A stretch of DNA of 11,287 nt from Bacteroidia bacterium. Lineage in GTDB: Bacteria > Bacteroidota > Bacteroidia > NS11-12g > UBA9320. The DNA is taken from assembly GCA_013042025.1 (NCBI GenBank), contig JABDQY010000155.1:1-11287 (forward strand), read 5' to 3'. Made by a program: the position numbers and the translations under genes. Below the pieces are notes generated by a model. That model was given only the letters and a program-made list of their open reading frames with translations. It did not search any database and had not been told where the DNA came from. Positions within the stretch are counted from its first letter, which is position 1. The number at the start of each line of letters is the position of its first letter. Positions 6,521 through 11,287 of the stretch are shown one piece after another.

Positions 6521-7450
6521 CTATTTATAAATTAGCACTTCTTGTGATCCATCTGTATACCTTGCTGCTCGGTACATCCCTTCTGTATTAAATGGCATAC
6601 TGATGTTGCCATCCTTATCAACTGCAATTAAACCGCCATCTCCATTGATTTTTGTTATGCGATTATGAATCACCTCTTGAGCTGCCTCATCTAAAGTCAT
6701 CTCCTTATGCTCTATTAAAGCAGACACGTCGTAGGCGACAACTCCACGAATAAAGTATTCTCCACTTCCTGTGCATGAGACAGCACATGTTTCATTGTTT
6801 GCATAATTTCCAGCTCCAATCATCGGACTATCACCAACACGTCCAAATTTCTTGTTGGTCATACCTCCTGTTGATGTTGCTGCCGAAATATTTCCATTAC
6901 TGTCACAAGCCACTGCACCAACAGTTCCAAATTTTGAATCTTTAGTTTTAGAATGATCCAATTGAAAGCCATCACTGTCTTTAATTTCTAACCATTGATT
7001 ATGGCGTAATTCATCGTAAAAATATTCTGAAGGGAATTCTTCGTAATTCAAACTTCTTGCAAACTGCATTGCACCATCTCCGGCGAGAAAAACATGTCCA
7101 GATTTATCCATTACATCCCTAGCCAGGCTAATTGGGTTTTTGATTCCCGTAATTAAAGATACTGCACCTGCATCCAAAGAATTGCCATCCATTATGCTTG
7201 CATCCATTTCATGAGATTCGGTTGCGGTAAAAACACTTCCCTTTCCTGCATTAAACAGATTACAATTTTCTAAACTTTTCACAGCTGCTTCTACAGCATC
7301 TATAGCAGAACCATCATTCTTCAATATTTCATATCCATCTGACAATGCGGATTCTAAGGCACTTTTATATTCCACTTCCTTTTCTGGTGTCATCATTCCT
7401 TTTACTAGAGTACCAGCCCCTCCGTGAATTGCAATCGCTATTTTAGACAT
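6521..7450 (-). CDS. iaaA: Isoaspartyl peptidase / plant-type L-asparaginase (Ntn hydrolase, T2 family)
   Basis: Hydrolyses beta-aspartyl dipeptides and often asparagine; here it probably splits the beta-Asp-Arg released by cyanophycinase into aspartate and arginine. It is a 309-residue precursor expected to cut itself before Thr176 in GTVGAVACDSNGN, giving alpha and beta subunits, with Thr176 as nucleophile. Other family residues are present: AIHGGAG at the N-terminus, NAGKGSVFT, STGG (Thr194), GRVGDSPMIGAG (Arg204, Asp207) and TGSGEYF (Thr227, Gly228). The ATG at 7450 is chosen because the next upstream start is a TTG only four codons earlier, and AIAIHGGAG follows at the usual distance. 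No signal peptide is seen. Position beside cphA and cphB supports the beta-Asp-Arg substrate, but sequence alone cannot separate asparaginase from isoaspartyl dipeptidase activity. Confidence 0.92.
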   Translation of the reverse strand: MSKIAIAIHGGAGTLVKGMMTPEKEVEYKSALESALSDGYEILKNDGSAIDAVEAAVKSLENCNLFNAGKGSVFTATESHEMDASIMDGNSLDAGAVSLITGIKNPISLARDVMDKSGHVFLAGDGAMQFARSLNYEEFPSEYFYDELRHNQWLEIKDSDGFQLDHSKTKDSKFGTVGAVACDSNGNISAATSTGGMTNKKFGRVGDSPMIGAGNYANNETCAVSCTGSGEYFIRGVVAYDVSALIEHKEMTLDEAAQEVIHNRITKINGDGGLIAVDKDGNISMPFNTEGMYRAARYTDGSQEVLIYK

Positions 7451-7482
7451 AGTTAGCTGCAAATATTCTGTTTTTAAAGGCC

Positions 7483-7515
7483 TAAAACTAGATTATTTGT
7501 TACAAAGTGTGCAAA
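7483..7515 (-). promoter_or_regulatory. iaaA: Candidate promoter for the isoaspartyl peptidase gene
   Basis: On the minus strand, TTTG (7515-7512) is followed after 21 nt by TAGTTTTA (7490-7483), one base from the TAnnTTTG consensus. The spacing fits the 17-23 nt seen in Bacteroidota promoters. It would start transcription about 25 nt before the ATG at 7450. A second near-match, AATATTTG around 7461-7468, is too close to the start codon to be likely. Confidence 0.3.
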
Positions 7516-7569
7516 CTCCTACCAAACTATTTTTCTAATAACTTATCTCTTTTCATTAAACTTGTACCA

Positions 7570-7977
7570 ATGCAAAAAATAGAGCATATAGGTATTGCTG
7601 TAAAAGATATTGAAGAAAGTAACAGACTTTTTGCTAAGCTTTTAAATACTGAGCACTACAAAATGGAAGAAGTAGAAAGTGAAGGAGTAATTACTTCATT
7701 TTTCAAAATAGGGGAAGTGAAAATTGAACTTTTGCAAGCTACCAACTCTGAAAGTGCAATTCACAAATTTGTAGATAAAAAGGGAGAAGGTGTTCATCAT
7801 ATCGCTTTTGCTGTAAACGATGTAGATGAGGAATTAAAACGACTGAAGGATGAAGGCTTTGATGCAATTCATGAGCAAGCTAAAGATGGAGCTGATGGGA
7901 AAGTAATAGCATTTTTACATCCCAAAAGTACCAACAGAGTATTAACTGAAATATGTGCAGATAACCATGTGGAATAA
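7570..7977 (+). CDS. mce: Methylmalonyl-CoA epimerase
   Basis: Interconverts (2S)- and (2R)-methylmalonyl-CoA, linking propionyl-CoA metabolism to succinyl-CoA through methylmalonyl-CoA mutase. The 135-residue protein is a typical vicinal-oxygen-chelate enzyme with two beta-alpha-beta modules. Likely metal ligands are His6 (IEHIGIAVKD), Glu53 (KIELLQ), His77 (GVHHIAFAV) and Glu127 (LTEIC). Segments such as EGVITSFFKIG and HPKSTNRVLTEI are characteristic of this epimerase rather than of glyoxalases. The ATG at 7570 places HIGIAV at the usual position; an upstream GTG at 7507 would add a non-conserved 21-residue leader. The 119-nt region before it is shared with the divergent iaaA gene; I see no strong promoter there for mce. 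The end of the gene overlaps the next one by 11 nt. Confidence 0.95.
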   Translation: MQKIEHIGIAVKDIEESNRLFAKLLNTEHYKMEEVESEGVITSFFKIGEVKIELLQATNSESAIHKFVDKKGEGVHHIAFAVNDVDEELKRLKDEGFDAIHEQAKDGADGKVIAFLHPKSTNRVLTEICADNHVE

Positions 7978-9061
7978 CAGAACTGTAAGACTTGCTCTAT
8001 GGGCAATTGGAGTAATTATTTTGGCTTATGTTCTTTGGAACGTACGTACCATCATTATTTATTTTTTCATTGCCGCAATTATTGCTTTTGTTGCTCGACC
8101 GTTAATGGGCTTATTGGGGAAAATAAAAATTAAAAATTGGACAATGCCAAGTTGGTTAAAGTCAGCATTGGTTTTAATTGCTTTTGTTTTTATTGTAATA
8201 GGAGCGTTCAACTTTATAATACCAACGGTAATTCATCAAGCTGATATAATATCAAAAATTGATACAGACAATCTCATTCAATCCATTCAACCTCAAATTA
8301 AATCAGTAACTGAATGGATGGAGCGTGCGAATATTGACCAAAATGAAGTTCAAAAAACCTTGGAAGATGAAGTGACTAAACTTTTTAGTGTTGGGGATAT
8401 TGGATCGTATATCAAGGGTTTTATAAGCAATTTAGCAGATTCTATTATAGCCGTTTTCTCTATTCTCTTCATTTCTTTTTTTCTACTTAAAGATGGCAGC
8501 ATCGTTGACAACGTTGTTGGAAGTCTCTCACCCGATAAGTACTTAGACAAGATTAAAACAATTATTAATGATGCTAAAGACTTGCTATCTCGATACTTCA
8601 TTGGTGTAATCATTCAAATAAGTATTGTTATGATAGTAATAACTATTGGACTTACAATTCTAGGTGTTCAAAATGCATTACTTATTGGTCTTATCGCGGG
8701 TATTTTTAATATCATTCCCTATGTAGGACCGCTTATTGGAGGCTTGGTTGGGGTTAGCTTAGCTATTACAAGCCAACTTGAATTACATCCAGATTTGAAT
8801 ATAATGTCGTTTGGCCTGGTTGCAATTTTACCATTTGCAGCAGCTCAACTACTAGACAACTTTGTGCTTCAACCACTCATTTTTTCTCAAAGCGTCAAAG
8901 CTCATCCTTTGGAAATATTCATTGTGATTCTTGCAGCTGGTTCACTTGGAGGTGTATTGGGAATGATACTAGCAGTGCCAGTCTATTCGTTTCTTAGAAT
9001 AGTTGCCCGTGAGTTCTTTAATGGATATAAAGTTGTTCAAGGCTTAACAAAAAATTTATAA
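7967..9061 (+). CDS. AI-2E family transporter (PerM/YdiK-like membrane protein)
   Basis: Inner-membrane protein of the AI-2E transporter superfamily, whose members have been linked to autoinducer-2 export, Na+/H+ antiport or unknown efflux; the substrate here cannot be inferred. The 364-residue length and layout are typical. There are membrane segments near residues 8-25, 28-46 and 64-87, a soluble, partly helical loop at about 90-150, and a C-terminal block of about five segments from 150 to 350. Family signatures are FNIIPYVGPLIGG (247-259), DNFVLQPLIFS (297-307), HPLEIFIVILAAG (313-325) and GMILAVPVYS (332-341). The ATG at 7967 overlaps the mce stop region by 11 nt, which suggests translational coupling; a GTG four codons earlier (7955) is less likely. 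The following gene begins 2 nt after the stop, or 23 nt after it if the alternative TTG start is used. Confidence 0.92.
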   Translation: MWNNRTVRLALWAIGVIILAYVLWNVRTIIIYFFIAAIIAFVARPLMGLLGKIKIKNWTMPSWLKSALVLIAFVFIVIGAFNFIIPTVIHQADIISKIDTDNLIQSIQPQIKSVTEWMERANIDQNEVQKTLEDEVTKLFSVGDIGSYIKGFISNLADSIIAVFSILFISFFLLKDGSIVDNVVGSLSPDKYLDKIKTIINDAKDLLSRYFIGVIIQISIVMIVITIGLTILGVQNALLIGLIAGIFNIIPYVGPLIGGLVGVSLAITSQLELHPDLNIMSFGLVAILPFAAAQLLDNFVLQPLIFSQSVKAHPLEIFIVILAAGSLGGVLGMILAVPVYSFLRIVAREFFNGYKVVQGLTKNL

Positions 9062-9063
9062 CT

Positions 9064-9987
9064 GTGTCTTTAGCTTTTTCAGTATTGAAACGAAGTTTTA
9101 TCATACTACTCATTCTTTGCACACAACAGTTTGCAAGTGCTCAAACCTATAGATCCACTATATGGTCTGGGAACATCTATCTTGGTGCAAGCAATATGAT
9201 GGGAGACCTAGGAGGAAGTAACTTCATAGGTAGCAGGGGTTTATTTGACTACGATTTTAGATCCAATAGATTAGCTGGAGGTGTAGGCCTAAACTTACAT
9301 ACAGATGGTAGCTTTAGTTTTGGATTGAACTTTTTAGCAACACGTTTATATGGTGATGATGCCTTTTCGACCCAAGATTTTCAAGTTGAACGAAATCTTT
9401 GTGTTCGTACTACCCTAATTGAATTTGATTTTTTAATTGATTACCGTCCTTTTAGTAGAAGTGCGGGATTCAACCGATTTTATATCTATAGTGGTGTCGG
9501 TGGTATGTACTTCAATCCACAAGCTGAGCTAAATGATGATTGGTATAATTTACGAGAAATCGGCACAGAAGGTCAATACGTCAATGGTGACAATCCATAC
9601 AAAGACTTAGAAGTTGTTATTCCATATGGATTAGGGTATAAATTTAGACTCGCGAAAAGTACATCACTCATTTTAGATTTAGGTTTTAGAAAAACATTTA
9701 CAGATTATTTAGATGATGTAAGTACAGTTTACGTTGATCCAACTTTATTAAATGCTGCACAACCTGATTTAGGAACAATCCCATCTCAGCTTGCAGACCG
9801 CTCTGAGAATGGAATGGCTTCTGGTTCAGTTCGAGGGAACCCTGATAAAGATGATAGCTATCATGTACTTACTTTGAAGTTTGAATACATATTTGGAGGA
9901 AAATCAGGAGATGGTTGCTACTATAATAGGAACCCACCTAAAACAAGAAGTACTCGCATAAATCAGCGGAAGATGTTTACGCGATAA
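9064..9987 (+). CDS. DUF6089-like outer-membrane beta-barrel protein
   Basis: Probable exported outer-membrane barrel protein of unknown function. The N-terminus has a clear Sec signal peptide: KR, then a hydrophobic core (SFIILLILC), then ASAQ, with cleavage expected near residues 26-27. The mature part alternates aromatic and glycine residues as in beta-barrel strands (GNIYLGASNMMGDLGG, FYIYSGVGGMYF, YHVLTLKFEYIFG). The segment FRKTFTDYLDDVSTVYVD (208-225) resembles the conserved region I recall for the DUF6089 family of Bacteroidota. There is no ATG start: the frame is stopped at 9028-9030, and the first options are GTG at 9064 (2 nt after the preceding stop) or TTG at 9085. The TTG would give a textbook signal peptide beginning MKRSF. 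It lies between the AI-2E gene and a uracil-DNA glycosylase gene and is probably cotranscribed with both. Confidence 0.82.
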   Translation: MSLAFSVLKRSFIILLILCTQQFASAQTYRSTIWSGNIYLGASNMMGDLGGSNFIGSRGLFDYDFRSNRLAGGVGLNLHTDGSFSFGLNFLATRLYGDDAFSTQDFQVERNLCVRTTLIEFDFLIDYRPFSRSAGFNRFYIYSGVGGMYFNPQAELNDDWYNLREIGTEGQYVNGDNPYKDLEVVIPYGLGYKFRLAKSTSLILDLGFRKTFTDYLDDVSTVYVDPTLLNAAQPDLGTIPSQLADRSENGMASGSVRGNPDKDDSYHVLTLKFEYIFGGKSGDGCYYNRNPPKTRSTRINQRKMFTR

Positions 9988-9992
9988 CTCGG

Positions 9993-10565
9993 ATGAAAAA
10001 TCTTCTGACTGAAATTTCTACATGTACTTTGTGCTCAAACTTCTTGCCTTTAGGTCCACGACCTGTTGTAACTGCAAGTCAAAATTCAAAGATTGTTATT
10101 ATTGGTCAAGCTCCAGGAACCGCTGTTCATGCAAGTGGAATTCCTTGGGATGATAAAAGTGGAGAGAACTTAAGGCTTTGGATGGGAATCGATAAGGATT
10201 TGTTTTATGATACCTCCAAAATAGCAATTGTTCCAATGGGATTTTGTTATCCAGGCAAAGGAAAGAGTGGAGATTTACCTCCACGAACAGAATGTGCTCC
10301 AAAATGGCATGATGCCTTATTCCATCAAATGAAAAACGTAGAACTAGTATTATTGATTGGTAAATATGCCCAAGATTACTACCTCAAAAACAAAGAATAC
10401 CGAACGCTTACGGAAACAGTTAAAAACTTTCAAGAATATCTACCAAACTATTTTGTTTTACCGCATCCTTCTCCTCGAAACAACATCTGGCAAGCCAAGA
10501 ATAAATGGTTTAGAAAAGATGTAATCCCGGAGTTACAGAATCAAATTAAAATCATTTGTAATTAG
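9993..10565 (+). CDS. Uracil-DNA glycosylase family protein, probable [4Fe-4S] type
   Basis: Member of the uracil-DNA glycosylase superfamily, expected to remove uracil or a related damaged base from DNA. The 190-residue protein has the family's active-site motif GQAPGTAVHASGIPWDD (38-54) and the C-terminal HPSPRN motif (158-163). Four cysteines at 11, 14, 85 and 101 are spaced C-x2-C-x70-C-x15-C, which fits the [4Fe-4S] ligand pattern of family 4/5 glycosylases. The AVH after GQAPG, and the short length, place it in a branch distinct from the well-studied family 4 enzymes, whose motif is GEAPGxxED, so its exact base specificity is uncertain. Its ATG is 5 nt after the preceding stop codon. 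Its last 4 nt overlap the end of the convergent pth gene. Confidence 0.85.
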   Translation: MKNLLTEISTCTLCSNFLPLGPRPVVTASQNSKIVIIGQAPGTAVHASGIPWDDKSGENLRLWMGIDKDLFYDTSKIAIVPMGFCYPGKGKSGDLPPRTECAPKWHDALFHQMKNVELVLLIGKYAQDYYLKNKEYRTLTETVKNFQEYLPNYFVLPHPSPRNNIWQAKNKWFRKDVIPELQNQIKIICN

Positions 10566-11158
10566 CTGCTAAACTCATTCATGGCTCCTGTAAGCCCCTT
10601 CACAATCCAGGCTTCTATTGCCTTGCATGCTTTGTCCTTTTGAAGAGCCACTTCTATTTCTTCATCTGGATTCCATTTCCCAAGAACATGTTCTACTTGT
10701 CTACCCCTTGGGTAGTCGCTACCTGCTCCAAAGCGTATTCTGTCGTACTTCTCAGATCCCAGTTGTGCTTGAATATCTTTTAAACCATTGTGTCCTCCAG
10801 CACTTCCTTTACCACGAATTCTTAACTTCCCTACATCAATAGAAATATCATCTGTAATCACTAAAACTTGATTAATTGGAACCCGTTCTTTTGAGTACCA
10901 ATGCTTTACTGCTTTGCCACTTAGATTCATATACGTGGTAGGCTTTATACAAATTATTTGTTTACCTCTAAACTTAAATTTAGCTACGTTCGCTAATCTA
11001 TCTGAATTCCACTCTGCATCGTGCTCTTTTACCCATTGATCCAATACTTCAAACCCAATATTGTGACGAGTTCCATCATATTCAGATCCAATATTCCCTA
11101 ATCCTACTATCAAAAATTTCATTGTGTCGGGTTTTTTCTTTCTAAACCAGTTAAACAT
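10562..11158 (-). CDS. pth: Peptidyl-tRNA hydrolase
   Basis: Releases tRNA from prematurely dropped peptidyl-tRNA, an essential recycling step in the cytoplasm. The 198-residue protein matches bacterial Pth with a short N-terminal extension. Key residues are Asn22 (GLGNIG), the catalytic His32 (TRHNIGF), Asn78 (TTYMNLSG), Asp103 (VITDD) and Asn124 (GGHNGL). The usual DELDL around the aspartate reads DDISI here. The start at 11158 adds 12 residues (MFNWFRKKKPDT) before MKFLIVGLGN. It is preferred because its ATG overlaps the stop of the upstream permease gene (TAATG) and because similar lysine-rich extensions occur in Flavobacteriia. The internal ATG at 11122 remains an alternative. It converges with the uracil-DNA glycosylase gene, overlapping by 4 nt. 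Confidence 0.96.
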   Translation of the reverse strand: MFNWFRKKKPDTMKFLIVGLGNIGSEYDGTRHNIGFEVLDQWVKEHDAEWNSDRLANVAKFKFRGKQIICIKPTTYMNLSGKAVKHWYSKERVPINQVLVITDDISIDVGKLRIRGKGSAGGHNGLKDIQAQLGSEKYDRIRFGAGSDYPRGRQVEHVLGKWNPDEEIEVALQKDKACKAIEAWIVKGLTGAMNEFSS

Positions 11159-11287
11159 TAATTCAATTGTTTAATTTCAGTTTTTGCAGCTTTCTTAGAT
11201 GGATAAAGCGAAATTAAAAATCCAAGAATGCTTATTGTCGATAAAGTTAATAACACATCTCCCAATTGCAATTCAACGGGATAATAT
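11158..11287 (-). CDS. C-terminal end of a probable FtsX/LolC-type ABC transporter permease (5' part outside window)
   Basis: Only the last 42 codons are inside the window. The visible peptide has a hydrophobic final helix (VLLTLSTISILGFLISLYPS) followed by KKAAKTEIKQLN. A last membrane helix followed by a YPSKKAAK-type tail is characteristic of MacB/LolC/FtsX-like permeases, in which YP or FPARKAA closes the protein. The preceding YYPVELQLGD also fits the loop before this helix. The assignment is tentative because nothing else of the protein is visible. Its TAA stop shares a base with the pth start (TAATG, base 11158), so the two are very probably cotranscribed and translationally coupled. 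Confidence 0.6.
   Translation of the reverse strand, partial: YYPVELQLGDVLLTLSTISILGFLISLYPSKKAAKTEIKQLN

Noticed and set aside
6521..7450. Glycosylasparaginase secreted to the periplasm
   Set aside because: There is no signal peptide, and the spacing before the nucleophilic threonine fits cytoplasmic isoaspartyl peptidases.
7451..7462. TTG start four codons upstream of the isoaspartyl peptidase ATG
   Set aside because: An ATG directly follows and gives the normal distance to AIAIHGGAG; a TTG start has no supporting evidence here.
7507..7569. Upstream GTG start for methylmalonyl-CoA epimerase
   Set aside because: It would add 21 residues unrelated to the family; the ATG at 7570 gives the standard MQKIEHIGIAV start.
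1..11287. Defence system, mobile element, CRISPR array or tRNA/rRNA gene
   Set aside because: Reading both strands, I found no repeat arrays, transposase-like proteins, integration sites or cloverleaf structures.

Overview
The window looks like chromosomal DNA from a member of the Bacteroidota, probably a free-living flavobacterial or cryomorphaceae-like lineage. It is AT-rich, starts lack Shine-Dalgarno sequences, several upstream regions carry the TAnnTTTG promoter element typical of the phylum, and there is a DUF6089-type outer-membrane barrel protein and a Flavobacteriia-style peptidyl-tRNA hydrolase with a basic N-terminal extension. The taxonomic call is an inference. There are no tRNA or rRNA genes, insertion sequences, CRISPR arrays or phage genes that I can see.

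Left part (1-2880), all on the minus strand: a partial multi-pass membrane protein runs off the left edge. It is preceded by a strong intrinsic terminator that closes a compact iron-sulfur assembly operon iscS-iscU-iscA. The operon has a likely promoter just upstream of iscS. No iscR, hscB, hscA or ferredoxin gene is present, although IscU keeps the HscA-recognition motif.

Middle part (2881-7450): an apparently complete cyanophycin storage cycle. CphA (minus strand) polymerises Asp and Arg into cyanophycin. The divergently transcribed CphB (plus strand) cuts the polymer to beta-Asp-Arg dipeptide. A threonine-nucleophile isoaspartyl peptidase (minus strand, convergent to cphB with 3 nt between) would split the dipeptide to aspartate and arginine. 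CphA carries both ligase modules and an intact HxxEH motif in its N-terminal domain, which suggests it can make its own primers. This is the most interesting part of the window.

Right part (7570-10565), plus strand: a tightly packed run encodes methylmalonyl-CoA epimerase, an AI-2E/PerM-family membrane protein, a DUF6089-like outer-membrane protein and a probable [4Fe-4S] uracil-DNA glycosylase. Gaps are an 11-nt overlap, then 2 and 5 nt with the first possible start of the third gene. The functions are not obviously related. The run meets, tail to tail with a 4-nt overlap, a minus-strand pair: peptidyl-tRNA hydrolase, preceded by the C-terminal end of a probable FtsX/LolC-type ABC permease whose stop codon overlaps the pth start (TAATG).
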